A stretch of DNA of 64,000 bases, from assembly GCA_000469685.2 (NCBI GenBank), contig LS997566.1, forward strand, positions 23,761,432 through 23,825,431. The letters run 5' to 3'. The translations under genes and the position numbers were made by a program. Below the pieces are notes generated by a model. The model did no database searches and had not been told where the DNA came from. It was given only the letters and a program-made list of their open reading frames with translations. This document shows positions 22,181 to 33,905 of this stretch, one piece after another (within the stretch, counting starts at the first letter, position 1; each line of letters begins with the position of its first letter). Source of the stretch: Haemonchus contortus (lineage: Eukaryota > Nematoda > Chromadorea > Rhabditida > Trichostrongylidae).

Positions 22181-22534
22181 CTACATGGCACGCCTCTTGC
22201 GACCCCATGTGGGTCCATCCGACATGCCATCCCCTCGGGAAGACATCGCCCTTGATGTCGACTTTTCTATTTTCGGCAGCTTCGCTGCTTCGGTAGAGAT
22301 GTTCCAGCATAGTTGCAGTAAGATTGAGCACTCCCTTCTGGCGCCCCTGCCTCTAAGAATAATTTTCCAGAAAATCTTGCTACTTGCCGTGCAGAAGGTT
22401 TGCTTATCATTGGGTTCTCTCAAGGCTTCATCTAAATGTTTCCATATTCCAGACGGCAGTGGTCGAAACGCAATCAGCATATGATGACCGTTGGCGAATG
22501 GAGTAGATAGATGACATACAATGAGAAGCTCCAA
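22181..22534 (-). other. unrecognised 117-codon open frame
   Basis: A minus-strand frame including FRPLPSGIWKHLDEALREPN and ending in a basic tail. It could be an exon, or the 3' part of the gag-type element to its right, since both lie on the same strand. No catalytic motif is visible. Confidence 0.25.
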
Positions 22535-22599
22535 TTTGCAGAATCAAAATAGGGCCAGGCAAAGACAGCCAAAACTACATGTGCTCTTGCCGTTGGCAG

Positions 22600-23300
22600 G
22601 TTCCCTTTGTCAACTGGCAACGTAGCGATCCTTGAACAGAACACATCCCGAGCTACATGCTACCGTGAACTCAGGTTGGCATCTCAAAAGTTTATGTATG
22701 TTCAAACCTACCTGCTTTCTAGGACCTCGACGCGTACCAGGTGTGCCGGCAGGGTATAAACTTTGCATGGAAGGTCGTTTCTTGACGTGTAACAATGGGT
22801 TACCAAAAACAGCTAGGTGGAACTGAGAAAAAACACTAACCTCATGTGCCTTTGGCGTTGGCAGGTTCTCTTTGTCAGCTGGCATAGTAGCGAGCCTTAA
22901 ACACAACCCTACTTTCTTGACCTAATGACAATAACTTCAAATTAAAATTGATGCTACCTAATACTATAGCAAGAAGCTTCGCATAGATGTAAAGTTCATT
23001 CGCGGATTAATGCTCTGTCATAAATTACTACTTCTTTGAGTGAGTGACATGCTCGAAAAGGAAAATAAGTTATGTCATAAAACAGTACAAGCAATAGAAA
23101 AGAAACAGCACAAAACAAAAATGCACAACCTAACCTGATGAACAATTGTTTTCCAAATATATAACTTCAAAAACGTCCCTAGTTTTTGCGGGTCACCTAC
23201 TCCTGCGCGTTTACGAGGTCGATAGGGGCGCGGTTGCACACTGGTACTGGTGTGCCTCACTCTTGCTTTGTCTATCTTTGGATATTTGACCTACTGCTGT
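22600..23300. repeat. interspersed repeat family A, copy 2 (uninterrupted)
   Basis: Aligns with 19240-19553 joined to 20812-21140. The text around 22580-22640 (GCCGTTGGCAGGTTCCCTTT) partly duplicates text around 22855-22900, and the end (CTTTGTCTATCTTTGGATAT, about 23260) matches the start of copy 1. The unit may therefore be circularly permuted or tandem in origin. Confidence 0.72.
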
Positions 23301-23739
23301 CTATATTCTCCTGACGAGCACACGGTGTGGTACTCCTATCACTCACTGATCAAAAGTATTGACGCTTATACTCATAACTTCCTTATTTTGAGTGGATTTA
23401 TTCGTCTGGACGACGCTTGAATGAACTTTCTGGGAAAGAGCAAAGTTTAATAACCGATACTTTGGTCTTCATAGAAATTTGTCAGTTGCAAAGCACGTAT
23501 CCGGCAAGCAGTTAATGCTGAAAGCGTAGGCCAGTTTCCCTTCCGAGCTTTCTTATTATACACTTATATAACGACTTCGCACAACCTACGGCGTAATTGG
23601 AACCATAATAATACAACGCTGTCTCTGGTGATCCTATTTCACAAAAACTCGACCATTTTCCACTTCTGCGCCTGCCGCACTGCGGAACTGTCCCGCAGCG
23701 GCTTGTCTCTTTATGATCTCATCCAACATAGACCATATT
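23301..23739. other. non-coding
   Basis: Nothing can be supported. Confidence 0.4.
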
Positions 23740-26516
23740 TGAACCATCGTGCTTTCCCTCAACTTTTTTCTCGATGACCGGGGGCCATGCAGTTACCATT
23801 TGTCCTCCTTCGGCCAAATGCTACCCGATTTCACAGATTTCGTCCTCATTGAAGTTCTTATCTTTGAGCCACAGCACTTGCTGGAGCTGCGAGGGCAGAT
23901 GGGCCTTGTTTTATCTGTCTTTTCTTCTTTTCCTCCTCATCGAGCTCCTTTTTCAGCTTTTTCAGGGCGGAGTCATAGGTCTCTTCGGATCCGAACGACT
24001 CAATCTTCTCGTGTTTCCTGATGCCGTCAGTCATACAAATGAATTCGGTCCAGTCAAGACACTTCGAATGCGCAACACGGAGCACAATTTGGAGAGCTTC
24101 TTTATCAAGTCGTACTGCGCCACCCTTCCAAAATTTTATCTTCGACGCCATGTCCATGTCCATGCGAATGAAAATGCTAGCTGCTCTACATGCAATCCAC
24201 AGCAAACCCATCGGCATTTGCGCAAATGTTCCTTTAAACAGAATTCCTGCGAGATCGCCGAGTTTCACGTCATTCAGGCAGCCATCTCCATAAGTGTATT
24301 CCAAATGACCTTTGTCGCTCTTTGCGCGGATTTTGGCGCTTCGTAATATGTAGTACTTACTTTGTTTACGCGGAATTTTGCTTTTCTTCCCCTTCTACCT
24401 CTACTCTGTGTCGATACGATCGCCGGGACCTCTCGCATCCTACTCTGTGTTATCATATCCTATCTCGGACCTTATGACCAGCTGTACCCCTAGTCGATAC
24501 AACGCGTTCATTCCTAGGAGGATATCATTTGTGTCAGCAATATGGAAGGCCACGATAGCAGTGTTACCTCCTTCTAGGTACACTTGCCCCTCATCAGCTC
24601 TTAGGAAATTCATACAATTGCATGATGCAGCGTATACCGGCACCATCGATTTCTCTGGCGACACTTCTAACTTCTCCATATCAAACTCTTCTTTTTGAGC
24701 GCGTGCCTGCAGTCTCACAGGTAGAATACTTATCATAGACCCTGTGTCCAGTATTGCTGGAACCCGCATATCCAACAAAAGAGCCCACGCTGGCACCACG
24801 CTTCCTACCAATGGCATCTCTGAAGGCTCAGCCACTCTCACGCCTAGGCTTCGCGGCCTGTCATCTACTTGGGCCACCACATCTGTAGTTCTTCTTTGCC
24901 CCATTTCTGGAGGTTTGCTAGCAATTCGTTTCACCACGGTTTCCCTCAGGGGACAGTCCTTGCAATGTGCCCAAATCTGGAGCAGTTATAACCCTTCCTT
25001 TGCTCCTTACTTCCTTTCTCTTCCCGTCTGCTTTCCGTGTTCCTACCACTGCTTACATTTGCGGTTTCTCTTGAGGCACGTTGGGCGTCCCGCTTCAACG
25101 TGTCTACTGTTTTTGGTCGTCCTACCTCGTCTTTGGTCTCAGAATTGACTAGCTTATCACTACCCGTCCTTGAAGCCCTTCATGGTAGGTCGCGGCTCTT
25201 TGCTTCCAACTCCCTTTAACATACTTTCGCCCTCCTTCGTGACCACATCAGTTTGGATTGTTCAATACTTAGGACCGAATCCTCCACTTATTGGCCTCCC
25301 TGGGCTCCACCTTATGAAGTGTACTCAGCAAGTGAATATGCTTCGGCCATTACTTTAAATTGCCTAGCAGGATCTCGGCCTACTCCATAGACCTACCACT
25401 CAGTCTGCAGGGGGAGGGGTCATCCCGGCGCCCCAACTTCTTTACCACTACGCAGAACTCCTACACGCTTTGACCCACTCTACACCTCAGATTCCTCTGC
25501 TTCGGCAATGTCCGAAGCGGTCCCGCTGTACAGTCCTTCGTTAATAACTTCCTTATTTCCTCTACCACGGCAACGAACCCTTGCTGCTTCACTTCACTCG
25601 GCAAACTCAAAAAAACACTCTTGGCCCTACCATCCAAGTCGTCATCACCTAGGATATCGATTAGAATCTGCTCATCCACAATGACTGCCCTATATTTCCT
25701 TTCGAATCGTCGTATAAACTCATCGAGATTTTCCGACCTAGTCCCCTTGAGTAACCCAGGACTTATGTACGCATTCCCCCGCATCGAGGCCATAAACTTT
25801 GAAGCTTTCTGACCTGATGTGCTGACTGCTTGTCTTCAAATTTCACCGAACGCTGCCTCCAGGGTAGACCGTAAGGCGCTCCAGTCTGGCTTGCTGATAT
25901 CGTCGAATTTCCTCTCATCTAAATTCTGTCTCTATATCCCCCAATCTCCTGTTACGGGATTGTCTTTCCAATTCACCTGTGTTAGTGTCCATGTATTGCT
26001 GACGCAGGAGCAATGTATCTTTCCCAATACATTTCGGACCTCCCGACCGTTAGTCTGAAACATGTCGCATATATCAGTAATAAACTCGCCATCTCGTTCT
26101 GTGTTATCAAAATACTCGGTAAGATTATCTATTGTGTCAATGCCTTTAGTGCGTAGGGTTCTGAACAGTTCCCGCTCAAACTGCTTATATCCCGCTACGC
26201 TGGCTTTCACAGCATTTGGCCTGTGCCACTAGATTCACTTTCCAACACTTGGAACAACTTGGTTCTGTATTTCCCCGCTACACGCGCCTTCCAATTCTTC
26301 CCCTACTCTAATGGGCATCTGCCTAGTCCTCCCCAAAACCCTTTCTAGCTCTTCACTAATCTCATCTACTGAAACCTCCTCAGCTTGGCTACTCACCTGC
26401 GGTGCCTGAGTCTTCACTGCATTGTGGGACTCTTGCCTGCTGGGCTCGCTCCATTCTCGGCCATATTTCTGGAACACATGTATTATTATCCATTTCTTTG
26501 ACTGTGCCGACGACAA
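23740..26516 (-). pseudogene. gag-protease retroelement remnant
   Basis: In reading order on the minus strand: acidic N-terminal frames (26516-26235 and 26210-25932); a gag-like segment with ENLDEFIRRFERKYRAV (about 25730); a degenerate zinc knuckle YNCSRFGHIA then KDCP (about 24990-24950), with the first Cys replaced by Gly and a frameshift inside; a retropepsin domain (24937-24440) with the catalytic box AILDTGSM and a distal LLGMNAL; then a Lys/Glu-rich segment (LKKELDEEEKKKRQ, about 23910). Stops and frameshifts divide it into at least five pieces. No RT or integrase was recognised in the window. Ty3/Gypsy affinity is plausible but not shown. Confidence 0.6.
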
Positions 26517-26994
26517 ATGACGAACGGTGGGAAAAGAACACTCACTGCTCGTCCTCGCCAGTCACTCGTTCGTTCCACTTCAATCAATACACACGACCTT
26601 TCCTAGGATCACCCCCTTCCTTATTGGCGAGTCTATCTTTGACTGCCGTTCTTGCTGATTCTCACTCTTCGGCCTCTTCAGTCCGGTGTATGCCTCACGA
26701 CCTATAGCTCACTCTAGCGGTTCGGCCCACATGTACCGAACGTCTGGTTCGGTAGCGAGATATCGATACGCAATCGAGTAGCCCAAGATACACCGAACCT
26801 TACTAATTCGCTTATTGCGGAGCAAAAACGAATTCGATAACAAACAAATCGGTAGCAAACGAGAACAACGTACAATGAGGAAAACAAAGAAATAAACGAA
26901 TCCTTGTGAGGAAGGGGAAAGATGGCGCGGGTGGGGGGGGGGGGGACGGTAACCCCAAATAAAGCAGAACGGAACTCCATCTCCTGGCCTCCTT
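26517..26994. other. non-coding, contains a 13-base poly-G tract
   Basis: 26933-26945 is an uninterrupted G run. Some flanking sequence may be the terminal repeat of the gag element, but no second copy is present to prove it. Confidence 0.35.
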
Positions 26995-27439
26995 TTATGT
27001 GGTCTGCTTTCCGCCCAAGGCCCTATCATTGACCTGCTCACCGACATGCCGCCCTCCCGTGCTGATTCCCACATCGGCTGATATTCTACTCTCTGAGCGG
27101 CACCAACGATATCGGCAACATATTACCAACCTACTTTCTCAGAAAATTCATATGTTCAGAGCTATCACTAGTCCTTCATCGCATGCTAAGAATAAGAAAA
27201 TAATTTCTGAACTAGATTATCATCTGAAGAGGTTTCTATACAATAGAGAGAAATGTGCTGCAACCCGACGCGACAGTAAAGCTGTTTTTTCGCTTATCAA
27301 TAAGAAAATCAAAGGGCAGCCAAAACTGCCCGTCTTGCAAGATGAATTAGGTAAAGGTTCCATAATGAGAATGATAAAGCAGGAGCATCAGCTGGATCCT
27401 ATTCATTCGTATCCACGCCCTAAAACTCTACAACATCCA

Positions 27440-27861
27440 CGTACGGCTTTCTATGAACCTCGGCATAATTGTTCTGCTACTGAGTTGTTTTCTTTAACTC
27501 TCCACGAGGTTTGTATACAAGCTTTATTAGGCTGACGTTTCGGCGGAATCGCCTTCTTCAGAGCCTAGAAAGATCATAACAATTCATGTCTATCCGACCA
27601 AACGTCTCCACTGCCACACTGAAGATCGAGACACCCAGTGCACGCAGGTGATTAAAGCAGAACCACTCACCGTAGCTTGGTGGATTCTTCGAAACCAACC
27701 AGCAATCGACCAGTCTCAGCTGGGTTAGGTCTTCATTCAGAGTCTCTATGGGAAGGCCAACTTTATATAAGGCCTCAGCTCCCGTGTGATTGCGAGGCAT
27801 TCTTCCCTACGATTCATTTTTGGATCAGTGACTTGTATCCAGAATGCCTTCTACAGCAAAA
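27440..27861 (-). mobile_element. 422-bp 5'-truncated Penelope-like element, nested
   Basis: The minus strand from 27861 encodes the last residues of a GIY-YIG nuclease (DPKMNRREECLAITRELRP). It continues into a pLTR-type sequence with a hammerhead motif. It is bounded by a perfect 13-bp duplication TCTACAACATCCA at 27427-27439 and 27862-27874, inside the CR1-like element. It is a different PLE family from the 5-12 kb element, since the sequences are clearly diverged. Confidence 0.85.
27530..27565 (-). ncRNA. hammerhead ribozyme motif with canonical core
   Basis: Minus-strand RNA: GGCU, core CUGAAGA (matches CUGANGA exactly), an extra A, GGCG-AUUC-CGCC stem II, GAAAC, cleavage triplet GUC, AGCC closing stem I. 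Stem III is 2 bp without a loop, as in minimal PLE hammerheads that are thought to act as dimers. Confidence 0.68.
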
Positions 27862-28890
27862 TCTACAACATCCATTCGCGAACAATACTTGTTCCCACTC
27901 TCCTCTGAAAAGGATATTTTTGTCCATACATAAGAAGTTTTGTCGATGCTGAGGTCACTCAAGAGTTCCAAGTCTGCTACATTCGACGGAATACCTCAAA
28001 TTGTGTACAAACGATGTGCCCGTGCATTATATAAGCCGCTTTCGATGATTTCCATTATTTCGCTCAACGCGGGAGAAGTTTCCCGCCTATAGAAAAAAAT
28101 CCATAGTGACGGCCATACCCAAAACCACAATTCTTTCTTGATCTCTTCATTCAGGCCTGTCAGTATCACTCCAGCGCCAGTTAAAGTTCTGGAAAAAATT
28201 GTCAGACTTCAAAACCTGATCCTTGAGCGTAATCTCATTGAATAACACAGTTTCACTGCCGGGGTTCCCACGATAACACAGCTTGCGGACTGTGTTTTTG
28301 ACTGGAATTGAGCTATCAATGACGGAAATTGCGTCGATGAAATCTACTTTGATCTCTCAAAAGCCTTCGACAACGTTAATCGCGTGGAAAGCCTCACTAA
28401 GCTTTCGGAACTCGGTATTAGCGGTTCTTTTTTGGCTTTGGATTTCCTCATATCTAAACGAAAGGGAATTATTTGTGAAAGTTGGAAACTCTTGAATGCA
28501 TGTCCGAATGGGGTTCCACAAGGGGGTGTCCCCTCTTCCTTATTAGCTCATACATATGACCTGCCCACTGACTCGAGACACATACTGCTATCAGAGTACA
28601 GATGTACGCAGATGATATAAAGGTCTACGGTATTCACAACTATTTTGTAGCTCTTGGAATGGGCGAATGACAATGTGATATCTGTCAATCTACCTAAGAC
28701 CTCACTGTTCCGAATTGACAATGCTTTCGACGTGATTACAGTTATCATTTCGATGATCGCTAACTTTGTGCTCTGAACGTGGTTATTCATCTCAAAAATG
28801 ATTTGGGCTTCCATTTCCACCGAGTGTTTTCTGGATCTCGTTTTTTGCTTTAAAATACTCAGGAATGAAACTAAGTTAAGGGCCAGTAAA

Positions 28891-29953
28891 TACCGGATCT
28901 TTTTGCCCTGTCAGGGTCGGAAGGGTTTGCGCTGTGTGCAGGTAGAAAGAGGTGGCAGATACTGGTTGCCAACTCTGTTTTGTCACAGACGTGACTAGAG
29001 GAAGCATGAGAGCATTACTCAATAGCAAGTATTTACTTACCTTGTTTATGTTATCTGTCCCTCATGCTCTAATTTAGTTTAGCGACTTCTACGCTGAAGA
29101 TGCTTCGCTGCGCGGTCAATGTGTGATCTCTCATGATCTATCGACTGCGCGGGAAACCGCGCACGCATGGTACGTGGCAGAGATTCCAGAGCATACAGAA
29201 ACGAAAATTCAGTCCGGCACTCGGTTCTTACAAAAGTTAGTCGTCAAATAAAATGCAATAGACACAGCGTTGCTACAGACTGTGCATTTTATTCTACGAC
29301 GCAATGTAGCTAACTGCGGGTTTGATTTTGTTTTTATTGTGTTTTCATCACTGTTTTGATTATTTTTTCTATTGCTTGGATTGGATAATAAATTAGTTGA
29401 TCTTCCATACGCATTTTCACTGGATTTCACCTTCTTCGCCATGGTTTCTGCAAATAAATATTGATCTCAGGTCTGATAAGCCCAAGCACTTGGCCGGAAG
29501 TCTCGTTGTTTGAAGTTCCATGCTCAGGAAAGCGTATATAGTGAGAAAGGAAACAGGGAAAAGGATAAGCCAGCAAGAGTTCCGACTTATCGAATGATAG
29601 TCTAAGGCACATTTAATAACCTCGCAATACCAGACGGTTTCACAATGAGGATAGCAATTACTGAGATGGAATAAATCCAGAAATGGGAGGAATCTAGCTT
29701 GCTTTGGAAAAGTTTTCCGATAACGCTGCTCCGATGCTCCCATTATGCTCCGTAACTCCTCGACTGTCTTTCTTTTTGAATGTTATTTGTTTCATATGTC
29801 GTACATTTCTATTCTCTCAGTTATCACACATTTTGATTCTTGCAACGAATAAGTGGGTATCCGTTACGCGGCTTGATTATTTCATTAATTACTGATTAAG
29901 TTTCGTTTTCAGAATGATTAAATCAATCTTCTACCCAATTTTTTATTGATTAT
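28891..29953. other. non-coding
   Basis: Short ORFs only. Nothing recognised. Confidence 0.4.
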
Positions 29954-30305
29954 GGATCTTTCTTCACTATGTTCCGACTTCTGCGATATTTCTTTGCCTA
30001 TTCATAATGCGGCTCTTCAATCTTAGTTACTGCGGAACCTTTTGGATTCTGTAGGTAAGTGAGTCAAACTTTTGTCGGTGCTTCTATTACTTGCTGATCT
30101 TTCTTCAGCAATGTTTCTACTACCACACTACTTCACGTCTTCACATTCGTTCGCCATTCGGCTTCTATTCTCTGATTTACTATTAGTACCATTTCATTTT
30201 TAGAAGGGGTAAGTCATTCTTTGACGCATCTTTTTACTACATCTTGATCTTCCTTTACTGTTCTTCCTACTTCTAATATCTATCATATATCATGTTTTTA
30301 GGGCT
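29954..30305. repeat. degenerate T-rich tandem repeat, period about 145 bp
   Basis: The phrase GATCTTTCTTCA or close variants recurs at about 29955, 30096 and 30246, each followed by a TACT-rich segment. GGTAAGT recurs at about 30054 and 30208. Divergence is high. Confidence 0.35.
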
Positions 30306-31068
30306 AATATTCAAAGGATACCAAGAATGAAGGGAACCTCAACGAAAACAACAACAGGGAGCAATTTACTCGTCTAGTTCTACTCGCGATAGCGACAACT
30401 ACACCGCGAAAATCTGCACATGAGCGTCACTGAGTCTAGACTGAACGACTAACGCAATCATTGGAGAAGCTTTTTTTGTAACGTTTCGCTACGTTATGCG
30501 CAAATGTATTAGTGTACGTGTGTACTGGTGTTGCAATTGAAAGAATAAACAATCCCTCTCGAATTTTTATTTGTTATTTAAGCCAAGGATTAAGTACATT
30601 AGGGCAAGAAAAGATATCTTTTATAAGTAGCATGTTCTATGACCACAAATATACTAGACATACAGGAGATTTCGGAGATCATGAAATTTTGAACTTTATA
30701 TTTCAGAGCATTTCTCATCTTCTATGTTTCCCAGAGCGTTCCTATTCTCCCCCTTCTGTTATAGAGCATTCTCATCCTCCCCTCTTCATGTTTCAGAGCA
30801 TTACGTGCATCTTGTTCATTATTTTACTAGAGAAGCATTTTGTTCCTTCTTTTAGTATTTAGTTTACCGATGTTTGTTGGTTAGTTATTAACATTAGCTT
30901 GTTCGTAGTTTGATTCTTGAGAGCATTTCGCACTAACGCCCTTTTTTAGCTGTTATGCGTTATTATTAGTATGTTTTTACCTCATTTGACATTCACTTAT
31001 GTTAATGTGCATCAACCTCCGTTGCATCGATCTCTTATCTGTTATATTGTATTTGTTAGTACAATACA
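30306..31068. other. non-coding, T-rich
   Basis: A weak repetition of CAGAGCATT-type phrases lies at 30706-30800. Nothing else. Confidence 0.35.
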
Positions 31069-31090
31069 GGTTTAATTACCCAAGTTAGAG
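31069..31090 (+). other. SL1 spliced-leader-like 22-mer
   Basis: The 22 bases match the nematode SL1 leader at 21 of 22 positions: GGTTTAATTACCCAAGTT is exact, then one T-to-A change at position 19, then GAG. The downstream sequence lacks the conserved SL RNA body and has no Sm site, so it is not an SL RNA gene. It could be the 5' end of a retroposed trans-spliced mRNA, or a truncated SL RNA pseudogene. Confidence 0.7.
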
Positions 31091-33714
31091 GGTTCGAATG
31101 TAATTGTGCGATAACACATGTTTTTTCGCTGTGCTAAATGACTGAATATGCTACTGTCGGACATACTTGAATCCAGCAAAGTGCCCATTTTTCGACATAG
31201 GGTAAAGGAGACATACTTTCCATATTTTGGGCATTACAAATTTTTGATCGTTGGTTCCGGTTCAGTCGATTCATTCAATCCGCTTTCTGTTGGAAACCTT
31301 TCATTCTATCTGCCATGCTTTGCTCGCACGAGTGTATCAAATGGTGCTATGCTAGCTACGAGTTGGGTCTACCGACGACGATTGTGGCGTATTTGATGTA
31401 GTAGTTCAATTGCTGTGTGTCTACTCTGCTACCCGAAGTTGAATTCATCTCATACTATTCCTGCTATACTGAATGTTACCCCACAATTCTTGCTTGTGCT
31501 GTATCGACTCTCGCTTTTTAAGGCCTAACGGACATGTGGTCCAAATTCGTTGGTGTTGGAAACAAACTTATCGATTTTGCATTTTTCTGATGAAGGGTGA
31601 CACTTTTCCCTCATTGAACCTTCTCTGGACATTGCCGTTGAAATGAACTTACCGATTCCACGTGGGGGGTCAGTATACCCGTGTCGGAGTCCTGGTACGC
31701 CCCTATGACCCCTAAAGTGGAGAGCGGGCACCATAGTCAACTGGTGCAGATGTGTCGTTACAGTCAGCAATCAGTACTGTATGTCTTGTATCCTGTGAGC
31801 TAGTTTTTTGTGAGCATAATTGTCTGAAGCGTGAATTAGCCGCTTTCCTACTTCGTGGGGGTGAAATCTGGCCTAATGAGTTCAAAGTGATATAGCGACT
31901 TTTAGACTGTTCTACCATTATCTTCATTAAATATGCTAGGAATACAGCATGAACCCCGGTTCACACAGGCTCTCCTATCCTATCTCTCTCTGTCCTTCCT
32001 CCGTTTCATATCCCTTGTTTTACTTGACTTGTTGCGTGAAAACTAGGTTTTGTCCTTGACTTTTGTTTCGGTGAGCACAGGACGTTGTCTTCTTCTAGCT
32101 TTGTTCTCTCTGCACTTCAGCTCTTCTCCGCGGTTTTGAAAGAGGGAATTGGGCATGCACAATTTGAATTATTTTTTACGTTGTCTTTTGTTAGTATTTC
32201 TAATCTGGAAAAGTCTTACAGTCGTACCTACGGTTCTACCTTTACATTGTTGCGCGTTCGATTAATAAATAAACAAATATCGCACTGTGGTCTTCGTTCG
32301 TCAAAATATCTCCATATCTTTGTATCACGCTACTAGAAGCTAGCTAGAAGAAGCTGTCGGTTACAATAGATATTCTTCGGGGCCACATGCCGGCCATTCC
32401 CAGCGACTCTTTCCGCTCCTCACCAGACCTTCAAGGCCCGTTTAGTGTGAATAGGATGGGCTGAGTGACAATGAGTTACTTTCGAGAAAGGGAGCCATTC
32501 CTGCTTTGTTCCTCCTGCATCGACTTGATAGGCCCCGTTGCATAAATGTATCATTTTTGATCGCACCATATCCTGTTTGCGAACGTCGCTGGAATCCGAC
32601 TGCTTGCGTTTTTTTAGCAGCTTTAAAGACAATGGCCTAACTCTCCACACTACAAACACGTCTGCCTATTTTTACTTATTATGGTGGTTTTTCACCCTGC
32701 CCTGGGAACCTTGCTTCCAGGTGTTCTTTGTAAGATCCACGCTCCCTTCCCTGTACTCAGGCTGAGCTGACCTGCACGTTCATTTCAGCCTTAGAACTTG
32801 CGGAATCTTGGGCAATTTGTGATGATTTCGACAGGAATTTGTCACATGGTTTATTGTATCAAAGCCCATATTTCCACATATTACCGGCGAGACGCTCTGT
32901 CCGAAAGTTGTGCTATCGCATTCGCTAGAGGAATTTGTTTAGTGTGACGAAATGCGAGCACTACCTAGTGAGGAACGGAAGATGTTAGAGAGCATTTCGT
33001 CTACCCCACGGGATGCCCTATATGACAACTTCGTTATCGACTGCGAAGAGGACAATTGCGTAGAAGACGATCACAGTGATCACCTTTGGTCATCAGATGA
33101 TAGCGACAACGACGAACGACTCGGCACATCCAAAGAGGGAACCTCGTGACTTTTTGGAGATATGGAGGTTTCGAAGGACAAGGTAGTCTTCTACTCTATA
33201 TTCTCGCCCGTGATCTTTAATGATGCAGGTAGAAGAGGCCATCGGCTTTTTCAGCACACCTAGATTTGAAAATTTCCTCTCTGATTCATGGTTTGAGCAG
33301 GCTGCCCCGATACGGATCTGAGAGAGTTCGAAACTCTTGTACAATTTTGTTTTTCACCTCTTCTGGACGGGAACTGTGAAAATATGGGTGTGATGAACCT
33401 TTTTTCTTGCGCTGCTCCCATTGCAAGAAATTTTTCTGCTTTAAACACTTTGTATTCTATTATCATATGTGTACATAAATTGCTCACTCACTGCTCCAAC
33501 AGTTCTTTTCTCTTTTTTTCTTTGCAAAAACGTCGATGGAGATATGTAGGCTCATTTCTGGTCAAGGAGGGGGGGGGGGAAGACGTTCTGATAACAAGGA
33601 GTCGGATAAGTCATCCACCCCTCTCCTTACTTCTGTCGAAAGTGCATGGAGCTGCTATAGATTTCGCAATTCCATTTTGAGTGTTTGGGAATGACATCTT
33701 TCATAGTCCACGAT
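31091..33714. other. gene-poor; acidic ORF at 32952-33149
   Basis: A plus-strand 65-codon frame starting MRALPSEERKMLESI has a strongly acidic tail (DDSDND). It is of unknown identity and could be a small gene or a transposon N-terminus. An 11-base G run lies at 33569-33579. Confidence 0.22.
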
Positions 33715-33905
33715 TTTGCGAGTGACCACTCGCGCGGACCCATCTCGCGAGCGACTGTCGCGCCACCGGCCGCTCGATCGGTCGAGGAGGCCGCGCTAGT
33801 TATGAGTGCCGCCGAGCAGATCGCGCGATCAGTCGAGCGACCGGTCACCAGTCGCTAGCGACCGGTCGCGTGACTGGTCGCGCGACTGGTCGTGGACTAT
33901 GACAG
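33715..33905. repeat. GC-rich palindromic simple-repeat block
   Basis: Dense with CG and overlapping palindromes (GCGACCGGTCGC, CGATCGGTCG). Near-tandem GCGACTGGTCGC-type units occur toward the right end. The base composition differs sharply from the AT-rich surroundings. Confidence 0.7.

Larger units (their letters stand above)
26995..28890 (+). pseudogene. CR1/jockey-like non-LTR retrotransposon, broken and interrupted
   Basis: The linker upstream of the RT is open from 26999 (includes AVFSLINKKIKGQPKLPVLQ). The element is interrupted by a PLE at 27440-27861 and resumes at 27862. RT motifs follow in different frames: SSFRPVSITPAPVKVLEKIV (about 28150), YFDLSKAFDNVNR (about 28350, motif A), NGVPQGGVPSSLL (about 28510, motif B) and MYADDIKVYG (about 28600, motif C with the catalytic Asp pair). 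A DLGFHF-like block near 28805 is the usual VKDLG motif. At least three frameshifts or stops prevent translation. Confidence 0.75.

Noticed and set aside
26714..27074. Minus-strand ORFs of 88 and 121 codons
   Set aside because: They overlap in two frames, cross a poly-G tract and show no domain.
31021..31160. Functional SL1 RNA gene
   Set aside because: Only the 22-nt leader matches; the donor context, stem-loops and Sm site are missing.
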